From Pseudoalteromonas rubra (lineage in GTDB: Bacteria > Pseudomonadota > Gammaproteobacteria > Enterobacterales > Alteromonadaceae), in assembly GCF_005887095.1 (NCBI RefSeq), contig NZ_PNCI01000042.1:106127-170126 (forward strand): a DNA stretch of 64,000 nt, read 5' to 3'. The notes under the pieces are model-generated. The model made no database searches. It was not told where the DNA came from and was given only the letters and a program-made list of their open reading frames with translations. A program made the translations under genes and the position numbers. Shown here piece after piece: positions 18,263 to 26,119 of this stretch (its first letter is position 1; each line of letters starts with the position of its first letter).

Positions 18263-18455
18263 ATGTTCATATCTACCGTCACCGATATGAGCAATGTAGC
18301 AAGTAAAATAGTAAGTTGGTTGCCTGTGAACCACATTAAGGGGCGTTAATGTTATTCACCTGCAACCTGTGCAATTAACGTGTGCATCACGTGTTTCAGG
18401 GTCGAGAAACAAAATACGTACTGCAACAAAGTGAGCCGTCAATCCCGCTTTGTTG
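18237..18455 (-). ncRNA. Fur-regulated small RNA, RyhB-like, copy 2
   Basis: Deduced transcript of about 219 nt from the promoter at 18462-18490 to the terminator at 18237-18262. Same order of hairpins as copy 1: CAACAAAG/CTTTGTTG arms at the 5' end, the GTTTCTCGAC element closing with GAAAC, the long hairpin with GGTTGC/GCAACC outer pairs and loop CGCCCC, the identical 44-nt block at 18266-18309, and a GCCCTG.CAGGGC terminator. The head-to-tail position behind copy 3 and in front of copy 1 shows tandem duplication. Confidence 0.8.
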
Positions 18456-18513
18456 AGAGTGATTATCAGTTAGATCTGTGTGCCTGTCAATTATTTTTTG
18501 AAAATAATTCTCA
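18454..18513 (-). promoter_or_regulatory. sigma70 promoter with two Fur boxes, sRNA copy 2
   Basis: Minus strand: TTGACA (18485-18490), 17-bp spacer, GATAAT (18462-18467). Fur-type sites are at 18454-18468 (TGATAATCACTCTCA on the minus strand) and 18499-18513 (TGAGAATTATTTTCA), each two mismatches from a perfect 7-1-7 palindrome and again 45 bp apart. Confidence 0.85.
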
Positions 18514-18623
18514 TTTAGTTTGGTGTTTCCAAATTAAGCGTAGCTCGTCGCCATACTACCTTTCATGGCAGTGTTCTTTGTGATGTGTTTGTGGAAACCT
18601 AGTCTGTTTTTAGACCGGAAATG

Positions 18624-18647
18624 AAAAAAGCCCTGAGGAGGGCTTTT
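18624..18647 (-). terminator. Rho-independent terminator of sRNA copy 3
   Basis: Minus strand AAAAAGCCCTC, short loop, AGGGCTTTTTTC. A stem of at least 8 bp followed by a U tract. Confidence 0.82.
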
Positions 18648-18831
18648 TGAGTTCATATCTACCGTCACCGATATGAGCAATGTAGCAAGTAAAATATAAG
18701 GTGGTTGTTGAGTTACACCAAGGGGCGTCAATGTAACTCATGAACAACCAGTGCTGTTATCGTGCGCAACACGCGTTTCAGGGTCGAGAAACAATTAGAG
18801 TAACAAAATGAACCGTCACATCACCTTGTTG
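18624..18831 (-). ncRNA. Fur-regulated small RNA, RyhB-like, copy 3
   Basis: Deduced transcript of about 208 nt from the promoter at 18838-18866 to the terminator at 18624-18647. The copy is more diverged, but pairing is kept. In the long hairpin the arms have changed together (GAGTTACA with TGTAACTC, GGTTGTT with ACAACC) while the loop CGCCCC is unchanged. The 44-nt block 18652-18695 is identical to copies 1 and 2. It is divergent from the secreted-protein gene at 19065. Confidence 0.78.
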
Positions 18832-18889
18832 AGATTGATTATCAATTAGATTTGGGGGCCTGTCAATATGTTTTTGAAAATAATTCTCA
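18830..18889 (-). promoter_or_regulatory. sigma70 promoter with two Fur boxes, sRNA copy 3
   Basis: Minus strand: TTGACA (18861-18866), 17-bp spacer, GATAAT (18838-18843). Fur-type sites are at 18830-18844 (TGATAATCAATCTCA on the minus strand) and 18875-18889 (TGAGAATTATTTTCA), 45 bp apart as in the other copies. Confidence 0.85.
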
Positions 18890-19064
18890 TTTATGTTTTT
18901 TGTTTTTGAATGGGGCTGTGCGACTTTCCTTGTGAGGGTTAAGTTGCACCATATTAATGTCGTGAATTTATTAATTTACTCATATTTTACGCCTTGTTTG
19001 CTTTTTTGTTGGTGATATGATCAAAAGTATTGAAAAGTATAACAAAAACAAAAAGGAGTTTTAG

Positions 19065-19754
19065 ATGCAGGGTTTGAATGCTGCAATACTGGTGCTGAGC
19101 GCTGTGAGCGTCCCGGCTTGGGCAAAGCAGGTTGTTGTTGAGGTGCCAGTGGGTTTCTCTTTCAATGCACAGGGTCACACTTTTTATGTGGATATGCTCC
19201 ATACGAACTATAAGGTCTTACCCTTTAAACTACGTTTTTGGTCTGACTGTACCCAGGCGTGTGATAAACGTCAGGTGCAAAGAGCGATAGTACGTGAGTT
19301 TGAAGCCCAATTGCGGTCCGATACAATAAATGCACTACCTTCCAGGACCTGGTCTTGTGAAGATACATCCGGATGTGAGTACCGGGGAAAGCAGATCAGG
19401 GTGTTGTTTGATACTCTGTTTTCTGTTGAACAATTTTCACGGTTTGATTTACCCGTGTTTGACCTTAGGTTGTCCTATAATCGGCAGGATTCAGGCATAC
19501 TCATGCCGAACGGTGCCTTTAATGTAGATGAGGGTCATAACTTTCTGATAAATGAAAACTTTGTTTTTACTCAGCTTGGTCCGTCGACTTTTCAGGTGCA
19601 CTATAAAACCGATAGAAATGATATTGATCAGCAAGAAGACGAGCAACAACTGCTGGCACACGTTGAAAAAATGGCCTATCAGTGTACTGAGCAAGTGAGC
19701 GGGGCACTGCCCGAGCTAGAGGTGACACTGACGTGCCACCATAATGCCCAATAG
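19065..19754 (+). CDS. secreted Cys-containing protein of unknown function (paralogue A)
   Basis: A 229-residue protein with a signal peptide (about 1-20, ILVLSAVSVPAWA followed by KQ). The mature part has conserved cysteines in RFWSDCTQACDKRQ, WSCEDTSGC and, near the end, YQCTEQ and VTLTC, suggesting a disulphide-stabilised periplasmic or secreted domain. AAGGAG lies 8 nt before ATG 19065. The next gene encodes a clear paralogue with the same landmarks in the same order. It lies just beyond the Fur-regulated sRNA copy 3 promoter and is divergent from it. No known family recognised. Confidence 0.8.
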   Translation: MQGLNAAILVLSAVSVPAWAKQVVVEVPVGFSFNAQGHTFYVDMLHTNYKVLPFKLRFWSDCTQACDKRQVQRAIVREFEAQLRSDTINALPSRTWSCEDTSGCEYRGKQIRVLFDTLFSVEQFSRFDLPVFDLRLSYNRQDSGILMPNGAFNVDEGHNFLINENFVFTQLGPSTFQVHYKTDRNDIDQQEDEQQLLAHVEKMAYQCTEQVSGALPELEVTLTCHHNAQ

Positions 19755-19829
19755 CTGTCAGGTGACAGGACTTGCAACATGGTCAACCCCCGTTAAAGAT
19801 AACCGTATTAAAAAACAAGGAATGAAATT

Positions 19830-20608
19830 ATGGAGTCTCATTTTACGCCTTATGCACTGGCCGCGTGTCTGGTATTACCTGCCGCAGCACACGCCTCTTT
19901 CGATGTCAAAGCCAGCTGGCTGCTTTCCACTCTCAGGGCCACACAATTTATGTCGAGTTCTCACCTTCAACACAGAGTTATCAACATGTGAACTTACGAT
20001 TTTGGGCAGACTGCCAGGCGCAGTGTGATAACCGCCGTTTTCAACGGCAGATGGTGCGTGACTTTGAACTGGCAATGCCACGCGTTCAGTTTACAACAAG
20101 GAACAAAGATCAGCTATTATCCTGCCAGGATGGTGAAAGGTGTACATCCAAGTCTCAGAGCATAGCTAAAACACTGGAAATAGATGTCACACTGGAAGAA
20201 CTTGAGCGCTATGACCTAAGAGTATTTGATCTTGTTGTTATCGGGTCTACATCTGAGTCTGGCGCGGTGATACCACAAAGTGTGTGTAACCTAGATGCCA
20301 TATGTACTCCAAATGACAACTTCCACTTTACCACGCTCAGCCCCGGCGTTTTCTCGGTCACTTATCAGGTCAACAAACAGGATGCAGATGAGCTTGATGA
20401 CGAACAGAAACTGCGCGAGTTTACACAAAAAGCGAATTATCAGTGCACAGAGCAGACGAAAACTATGGCGTCGCATGTACAGGTGACATTGACATGCGAG
20501 CATCTGGGTGAGCAAAGGCGCGGGCTTAGTGTGCTTGCAGCCAGTAATAGTAGTCGGTGGCATCGTGAATATCGACACGCTGCTGCGCGGCTTCCAGTTC
20601 GTCAATGA
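19830..20608 (+). CDS. paralogue B of the secreted protein, apparently frameshifted after the signal peptide
   Basis: ATG 19830, with AAGGA upstream, encodes a good signal peptide (YALAACLVLPAAAHA), but this frame stops near 19991. The mature part continues in another frame, open from about 19865: AAFHSQGHTIYVEF, LRFWADCQAQCDNRRF, LSCQDGERC, ANYQCTEQ, VTLTC, aligned with paralogue A. The switch lies between about 19890 and 19930 and would be repaired by one missing base. Either a true pseudogenising frameshift or a sequence error is possible. Its last 83 bp overlap the convergent gene at 20526, and the tail beyond VTLTC (about 35 residues) has no counterpart in paralogue A. Confidence 0.65.
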
Positions 20609-21404
20609 CCTGGTGTAAATGTGTCGGGTTTTCCCAGGTTTCACTGACATCCACGCCCAGTCTCACCGAAAATGTGGATGAGGCCAGTGCACGCTCAGTA
20701 ACGGTCGCATTTAATATAGAAGTGCTGTTATCCCGCTCGTAGGCCATAATTGAATTACTATCTAACACCTCACTCAGCGCCGCAAAAAAGGCGGCGCCCT
20801 GATCTGGCCAATCAATTTTGGCTGAGCTGTCATACCAGGTGGGAATATCGGCATGCAGCTTTAACTGCGCCATCCCTTGATTATCCAGCTGCGCTCTGAT
20901 TGCTTTAAATGTATCAATGAGCTGCCACAACAACGCCTGGCGAGACTGGGGCGTGCCTTGCTTCCATTCAGTCAGTGCATGGGGCTCAATATCCAGGTGA
21001 AGCGCCGTAAATTCAGCATGAGGCGCAGCATTGTGCTGGTAGTCGATAAAACGGGTCTGTAATTTACTCAGCATCTTGCTGTGGTTGTTTGGAAAAACCC
21101 AGGTGTTTTGTGCCATCAGATAGTGTGACTGAATCCCCTGTGTTGCAAGTGTTTGATTCCACTGTGCGACGGCCTGAGGGTGAGTCGATGTATATTGCCC
21201 ATAGGAACCATAGACAACAGCAATACTCTGTTGCTGCAGTAAATCAATCAAGGTTTGTTGTTCAGATTGTGCGGTGATCATAGAGGAAGCACCCAGCGGG
21301 TCGCCCCCTTTTTTCCATAGCCAGGTTGCGCGTTCAGATGCCTGAATGGCAACACTGGTCATGAGTGCCAGTATCGAACCAAGAAAGATGTGGCGCTTAG
21401 GCAT
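20526..21404 (-). CDS. exported protein of unknown function, possibly TIM-barrel
   Basis: A 292-residue protein with an N-terminal signal peptide (about 1-22, IFLGSILALMTSVAIQASE). The mature part has alternating strands and helices with VVYGSYGQY, FTALHLDIEPHALTEWKQG, KLHADIPTWYDSS and NSIMAYERDN. The strand ending in HLDIEPH, followed later by MAYE, is reminiscent of glycosidase-like barrels, but I cannot name a family or catalytic pair. ATG 21404 follows AAGGAG on the minus strand. Convergent and overlapping with the frameshifted paralogue. Confidence 0.75.
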   Translation of the reverse strand: MPKRHIFLGSILALMTSVAIQASERATWLWKKGGDPLGASSMITAQSEQQTLIDLLQQQSIAVVYGSYGQYTSTHPQAVAQWNQTLATQGIQSHYLMAQNTWVFPNNHSKMLSKLQTRFIDYQHNAAPHAEFTALHLDIEPHALTEWKQGTPQSRQALLWQLIDTFKAIRAQLDNQGMAQLKLHADIPTWYDSSAKIDWPDQGAAFFAALSEVLDSNSIMAYERDNSTSILNATVTERALASSTFSVRLGVDVSETWENPTHLHQVIDELEAAQQRVDIHDATDYYYWLQAH

Positions 21405-21533
21405 TGTTAGACTCCTTATTGATTGTTTTACCGTCGACAGTATGTGTCAGACATATTCCATGATGGGTGCTCGATCCCAGTGCCAAATTGCCGTATAACT
21501 AACCTTAAATAACAAAAAATAAACAGGATATTT

Positions 21534-22835
21534 ATGCTAAGTTTGCTTGGCTTAATTGGTGCTTTGGCATTACTGATAGGCCTTACCCTGCGCGGGGTCA
21601 ACTTGTTTATCGCTGCGCCCTTGTGTGCATTGATTGTGGCCCTGACCAGTGATATTGCCATTTTCAATGGCACCTCAGGACAACCCTTTGTGTCTCTTTA
21701 TATGGCCGGATTTGCCGGATTTTTGCAAGCCTGGTTTTTAATGTTTCTGCTGGGCTCTTTGTTTGGCAAGTTCATGGAAGACACCGGGGCGGCTGATGCC
21801 ATTGCCCATTACGTGATAGGCAAAATCGGCATGAAATACGCGGTACTTGCCGTGGTACTGGCGTGTGCGCTGCTGACTTACGGCGGTGTCAGTGTGTTTA
21901 TCGTGGCTTTTTCTGTTTATCCGATGGCTTTGAGTTTGTTTAAAGATGCGAATTTGCCTCGGCGCTTTATCCCTGCCGTACTGGCCTTTGGCTCCGTGAC
22001 CTTTACGATGACCTCAGCCGGCTCACCTGAAATTCAAAACTGGATCCCCATCAAGTACCTGGGTACATCGCCCTATGCAGCCTGGCAGGAGAGTCTGGTG
22101 GTAGCCATCTTTATGGCGGGATTAGGTTATATGCTGTTGAGTTGGATGATCCGTCGCGCAGTGGCGAACGGTGAGAGTTTTGTAGCCCGCCAGGATGATC
22201 CCGAGCAGGTTCAGAGACGCTTGCCGCATCCAATCACGGGTTTATTGCCTTTACTGGTCGTGCTTATATTGTCCTTTACCTTGCATGGTGCACTGCAACA
22301 AAACGCGCTGATCGTTGCTCTGCTGGGGGGAGTACTCACTATTTTAGCGATTAATTTTAAGCACTTTCGCGATTTATCTCAGGCGGTCAATCTTGGCACC
22401 ACTGGCGCTTTGGTGGCAATCGGGAATACGGCTGCGGTGGTGGGCTTTGGCGCGGTAGCCAAAGGCACGCCAGCGTTTAATGAAGCTGTTGCCCTGATGA
22501 CCAGTATCCCCGGCAATGAATTGCTTGGCGCTGCCATTGCGGTGAGTGTAATCGCGGCACTGACAGGATCGGCGTCGGGCGGGCAAGCCATTGCGCTACC
22601 ACTGGTTGCGCCACATTATCTGGACTTAGGCGTCGATGCCAATCAGCTGCATCGGGTGGTGGCTATCAGCTCTGGGGCGCTCGATACCTTGCCACACAAT
22701 GGGTATGTTGTGACGACCGTACGGGCAATTTGCGGGGAGAAGCATCAGGATGCGTACTGGCCATTAGCGGTACTGACGGTGCTGGTTCCATTATTGGGTG
22801 TGGGGCTTATTCTCGGGCTATTTATTTGGTTTTAA
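21534..22835 (+). CDS. GntP-family permease
   Basis: A 433-residue inner-membrane transporter with about 11-12 hydrophobic segments and no signal peptide. The N-terminus LLGLIGALALLIGLTLRGVNLFIAAPLCALIVALTS, the middle GSVTFTMTSAGSPEIQN, and the C-terminal ALTGSASGGQAIALPLVAPHY and GALDTLPHNGYVVTT are landmarks of the GntP group of gluconate/hydroxy-acid proton symporters. GTC/GNT paralogues include hydroxybutyrate permeases, so a carboxylate substrate is likely but not defined. No metabolic gene is adjacent. Confidence 0.85.
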   Translation: MLSLLGLIGALALLIGLTLRGVNLFIAAPLCALIVALTSDIAIFNGTSGQPFVSLYMAGFAGFLQAWFLMFLLGSLFGKFMEDTGAADAIAHYVIGKIGMKYAVLAVVLACALLTYGGVSVFIVAFSVYPMALSLFKDANLPRRFIPAVLAFGSVTFTMTSAGSPEIQNWIPIKYLGTSPYAAWQESLVVAIFMAGLGYMLLSWMIRRAVANGESFVARQDDPEQVQRRLPHPITGLLPLLVVLILSFTLHGALQQNALIVALLGGVLTILAINFKHFRDLSQAVNLGTTGALVAIGNTAAVVGFGAVAKGTPAFNEAVALMTSIPGNELLGAAIAVSVIAALTGSASGGQAIALPLVAPHYLDLGVDANQLHRVVAISSGALDTLPHNGYVVTTVRAICGEKHQDAYWPLAVLTVLVPLLGVGLILGLFIWF

Positions 22836-23120
22836 ATGACTTGCAGGCAGGCGCTTTTGCCTGAACAGTATTGAGTCGTTTAGCCCCTGATTTGGGAAAG
22901 CAGGAGCAGAGTAAGCAGGTCATTTAAGTCATGAAAATGGCCGCTTATTTACGCCATTCGCGGGGTTTTTATTACCCATTAAAACAGAGGCAGCCTTTAT
23001 CTGACGGTGTTTTGGAGCATACAAAAGCCCCATAAGCAAAATACATTCCACGATAAACCACTTTTTTCTCAAATTGATTGCATTTTAGACGACTTGAAGG
23101 ATGATGTTCGCCTAAAGAGG
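22836..23120. other. intergenic region before fusA2, no gene seen
   Basis: About 285 bp with no supported open frame or RNA motif. It should contain the end of the permease transcript and upstream promoter sequences of the EF-G gene. Confidence 0.5.
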
Positions 23121-23136
23121 TGATATACTCCCGCCG
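23121..23136 (+). promoter_or_regulatory. extended -10 promoter of the EF-G gene with GC-rich discriminator
   Basis: TGATATACT (extended -10, TGN-TATACT) at 23121-23129 is followed at once by CCCGCCG. A GC-rich discriminator after the -10 is typical of growth-rate and ppGpp-controlled translation genes. It lies about 33 bp before the ATG region leader. Confidence 0.55.
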
Positions 23137-23168
23137 AATAATTTTTCTACTTTAAATAGAGTAAAACA

Positions 23169-25256
23169 ATGGCAGATTTATCGAAATACAGAAACATTGG
23201 TATTTTCGCGCACGTTGATGCGGGTAAAACTACCACCACTGAGCGTATTCTAAAGCTTACTGGTAAAATCCACAAAACGGGTGAAGTACATGACGGTGAG
23301 TCTACTACTGACTTCATGGAGCAGGAAGCTGAGCGTGGTATTACAATCCAATCAGCAGCGGTAACTTGTGAGTGGAAAGGCCACCGTTTAAACGTTATCG
23401 ATACTCCTGGACACGTTGACTTCACAGTTGAAGTATATCGTTCACTGAAAGTACTTGACGGTGGTATCGGTGTATTCTGTGGATCTGGCGGTGTTGAGCC
23501 TCAGTCAGAAACTAACTGGCGTTATGCGAACGAGTCAGAAGTTGCTCGTGTTATCTTCGTAAACAAGCTGGACCGTATGGGTGCAGACTTCTACCGCGTA
23601 GTTGGTCAGGTTGAGAAAGTACTTGCTGCTAACCCGCTGGTTATGACTCTGCCTATCGGTATCGAAGACGAGTTCTGTGGTGTTGTAGACGTACTTGAAA
23701 AGAAAGCGTACGTTTGGGACGAGACTGGTCTTCCAGAAAACTACGAAATCAAAGACGTTCCTGCAGACATGGTTGACAAAGTTGAAGAATACCATGAAAT
23801 GCTGATCGAAACTGCGGTTGAGCAAGACGACGACCTGATGGAAGCGTACATGGAAGGTGAAATGCCTTCTCTTGAGCAAATCAAAGCATGTATCCGTAAA
23901 GGTACTCGCGAGCTGGCGTTCTTCCCAACTTACTGTGGTTCTGCGTTCAAAAACAAAGGTATGCAGCTGGTACTAGACGCGGTTGTAGATTACCTACCTG
24001 CGCCTACAGAAGTTGACCCTCAGCCTCTGACTGACAAAGAAACAGGTGAGCCTACTGGTGAAGTAGCAACTGTTTCTGCAGATGAGCCGCTTAAAGCGCT
24101 TGCGTTTAAGATCATGGATGACCGTTTCGGCGCCCTGACCTTTATCCGTATCTACTCTGGTCGCATGAAAAAAGGTGACACAGTACTTAACTCTGCAACT
24201 GGTAAAACAGAGCGTATCGGCCGTATGGTTGAGATGCAGGCAGACGAGCGTAACGAACTGACTGAAGCACAAGCGGGTGACATCATCGCGGTTGTAGGCA
24301 TGAAGAACGTTCAAACTGGTCACACTCTATGTGATCCTAAGCACGAATGTACACTTGAAGCGATGATCTTCCCTGATCCGGTAATCTCTATCGCGGTAGC
24401 ACCTAAAGACAAAGGTGGTAACGAGAAGATGGGTATCGCGATTGGTAAGATGGTTGCAGAAGATCCGTCATTCCAGGTTGAAACTGACGAAGATTCAGGC
24501 GAAACCATCCTGAAAGGTATGGGTGAACTTCACCTGGACATCAAAGTTGACATCCTTAAGCGTACTTACGGTGTTGAACTAATCGTTGGTCAGCCTCAGG
24601 TTGCTTACCGTGAAACTATCACGCAAGAAGTTGAAGATAGCTACACGCACAAGAAGCAGTCTGGTGGTTCTGGTCAGTTCGGTAAGATCGACTACCGCAT
24701 CAAGCCTGGTGAGCCTAACTCTGGCTACACTTTCTCATCTTCAGTTGTTGGTGGTAACGTTCCTAAGGAATTCTGGCCAGCAGTTGAGAAAGGCTTCAAG
24801 ATGATGATGGACGAAGGTGTTCTGGCTGGCTTCCCAGTACTAGACGTTGAAGTTGAGCTGTTCGACGGTGGTTTCCACGCAGTTGACTCATCAGCAATCG
24901 CGTTCGAAATCGCAGCGAAAGGCGCATTCCGTCAGTCAATCCCTAAAGCAGGTCCTCAGCTTCTTGAGCCTGTGATGAAGGTTGACGTGTTCACTCCAGA
25001 AGACAACGTAGGTGACGTAATCGGTGACCTTAACCGTCGTCGTGGTATGATCAAAGACCAGGAAGCTGGCGCAACTGGCGTACGTATCAAAGGTGAAGTA
25101 CCACTATCTGAAATGTTCGGATACATTGGTCACCTGCGTACTATCACGTCTGGTCGTGGTCAGTTCTCAATGGAATTCTCTCACTATGCACCTTGCCCGG
25201 CAAACGTTGCTGACGCAGTAATTGCAGCAGAGAAAGAGAAAAAAGCTGCTAAGTAA
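23169..25256 (+). CDS. fusA2: elongation factor G, second copy type (FusA2)
   Basis: A 695-residue translational GTPase with G1 AHVDAGKTT, switch II and G3 DTPGHVDF, G4 NKLDRMG, domain III-V landmarks (GMGELHLDIKVD, GGSGQFGKIDYRI, RGMIKDQ, GYIGHLRTITSGRGQFSMEF) and a Lys-rich C-terminus. The sequence follows the second EF-G type of Vibrio, Shewanella and Pseudoalteromonas (MADLSKYRNIGIFAHVDAGK, IHKTGEVHDGESTTDFM). It is not beside rpsL/rpsG as a housekeeping fusA would be. Synonymous codon choice is strongly biased toward AAC, GAC, CGT and GGT, unlike its neighbours, which suggests high expression. Monocistronic, with its own promoter and terminator. Confidence 0.93.
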   Translation: MADLSKYRNIGIFAHVDAGKTTTTERILKLTGKIHKTGEVHDGESTTDFMEQEAERGITIQSAAVTCEWKGHRLNVIDTPGHVDFTVEVYRSLKVLDGGIGVFCGSGGVEPQSETNWRYANESEVARVIFVNKLDRMGADFYRVVGQVEKVLAANPLVMTLPIGIEDEFCGVVDVLEKKAYVWDETGLPENYEIKDVPADMVDKVEEYHEMLIETAVEQDDDLMEAYMEGEMPSLEQIKACIRKGTRELAFFPTYCGSAFKNKGMQLVLDAVVDYLPAPTEVDPQPLTDKETGEPTGEVATVSADEPLKALAFKIMDDRFGALTFIRIYSGRMKKGDTVLNSATGKTERIGRMVEMQADERNELTEAQAGDIIAVVGMKNVQTGHTLCDPKHECTLEAMIFPDPVISIAVAPKDKGGNEKMGIAIGKMVAEDPSFQVETDEDSGETILKGMGELHLDIKVDILKRTYGVELIVGQPQVAYRETITQEVEDSYTHKKQSGGSGQFGKIDYRIKPGEPNSGYTFSSSVVGGNVPKEFWPAVEKGFKMMMDEGVLAGFPVLDVEVELFDGGFHAVDSSAIAFEIAAKGAFRQSIPKAGPQLLEPVMKVDVFTPEDNVGDVIGDLNRRRGMIKDQEAGATGVRIKGEVPLSEMFGYIGHLRTITSGRGQFSMEFSHYAPCPANVADAVIAAEKEKKAAK

Positions 25257-25274
25257 TTAGTTGACTGATTTCTG

Positions 25275-25301
25275 AAAAAAGGCCGCATTTGCGGCCTTTT
25301 T
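25275..25301. terminator. terminator after fusA2
   Basis: AAAAAGGCCGCA, TT, TGCGGCCTTTTT: a perfect 12-bp stem, U-rich on both strands. The following 254 bp to 25555 are AT-rich and show no gene. Confidence 0.92.
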
Positions 25302-25555
25302 AATGCTTGTTACTGTAAGATGCGGCGTGTTAAATCCCGTGGCGCCAAAACTCTCCTTATCACTCATCTAAATAGTTCGCATGCTACTTAGGCACAAATA
25401 TAAATAAAATCATACCCCGACCCTGCGTGGAAATTAATCGCTAATTATTGCTAAAAATAACACAAACGGACTTGATTTAGGAACTCTGCAACTTTATCAT
25501 TAGAACTCAGATTCTGTTGATTCTGCCTGTAATTGAGTAAAATTGGGAGGTACTC

Positions 25556-25978
25556 ATGAGAACCATAGATTTGGATATCAGCTGGTTTGCCGTGTTAGCC
25601 ACGTTATGTGGTATTTCATTGTGTTATGGGATGATGACATTGGTGGCCCTAAATGGGATTGCGTCGTCATTGATGGTTTTAGCGTTATTGGTTGTTGCAT
25701 TGGTTGTAGTGACGACACTCACCAATAAGCGCTTTGTACATATCGATAAAGCAGGAATTTGCTATCGTACATGGATGAAAACACAGTATGTGCATGCAGA
25801 TGAAATAGTATCACTCGAGCGACAAAAGCTGGGTCCGTTGCGTTGTTTAAGGGTTGTGCTTAGTAACAACCGAAAATTAGCATTTCCCTACTGGTCTATT
25901 GATGATGCTGAGCTGCAAAAAGCTGCTCAGCTGCTATCTGTACCGGTATTGGAAAGCAGCAACCAAGTTAAAGCTTGA
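25556..25978 (+). CDS. small membrane protein with a C-terminal PH-like cytoplasmic domain
   Basis: A 140-residue protein with two hydrophobic helices (about 9-30 and 35-55) followed by a soluble part of short strands (FVHIDKAGICYRTW, QYVHADEIVSLERQKL, LRVVLSNNRKLAFPYW) that resembles bacterial PH-like domains. GGGAGG is 7 nt before ATG 25556. No close family or function recognised; it is flanked by terminators on both sides and is probably transcribed alone. Confidence 0.7.
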   Translation: MRTIDLDISWFAVLATLCGISLCYGMMTLVALNGIASSLMVLALLVVALVVVTTLTNKRFVHIDKAGICYRTWMKTQYVHADEIVSLERQKLGPLRCLRVVLSNNRKLAFPYWSIDDAELQKAAQLLSVPVLESSNQVKA

Positions 25979-26029
25979 ACATACCAAATCACCACACAAG
26001 GTGACCTGGTGTAAAAACTGAGAGCAAAC

Positions 26030-26057
26030 AAAAAATGCGCCTTCTGGCGCATTTTTT
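26030..26057. terminator. bidirectional terminator between the small membrane protein and the nuclease
   Basis: AAAAAATGCGCC, loop TTCT, GGCGCATTTTTT: a 12-bp perfect stem. It serves the plus gene and the convergent nuclease gene. Confidence 0.92.
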
Positions 26058-26119
26058 CTATTTTTATAGTACAGACTTAACCTGATGATTCAGTCTGTCT
26101 ATCTATTTACAGTGACTGG

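Larger units (their letters stand above)
17911..18895 (-). repeat. three tandem imperfect repeats containing the sRNA genes
   Basis: Equivalent -10 elements lie at 18140, 18462 and 18838, so the units are 322 and 376 bp apart. Copies 1 and 2 are the more similar pair. Copy 2 to copy 3 includes an extra unrelated stretch of about 100 bp (18520-18620). Conservation is strongest in the promoter/Fur region and in the 44-nt block. Confidence 0.9.

Noticed and set aside
18109..18583. Short plus-strand frames of 65-67 codons inside the repeats
   Set aside because: They lack ribosome binding sites, are not conserved as protein between the copies, and cover promoters and terminators of the sRNA units.
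17945..18660. Possible mini-peptides beginning at an ATG just before each sRNA terminator (ATGAA.. AAAAGCCC..)
   Set aside because: They run through the terminator stem, have no ribosome binding site and in copy 3 no early stop.
17911..18895. CRISPR array or transposon remnants for the triple repeat
   Set aside because: Repeat units are over 300 bp, differ internally, have no spacers, no target-site duplication and no transposase nearby.
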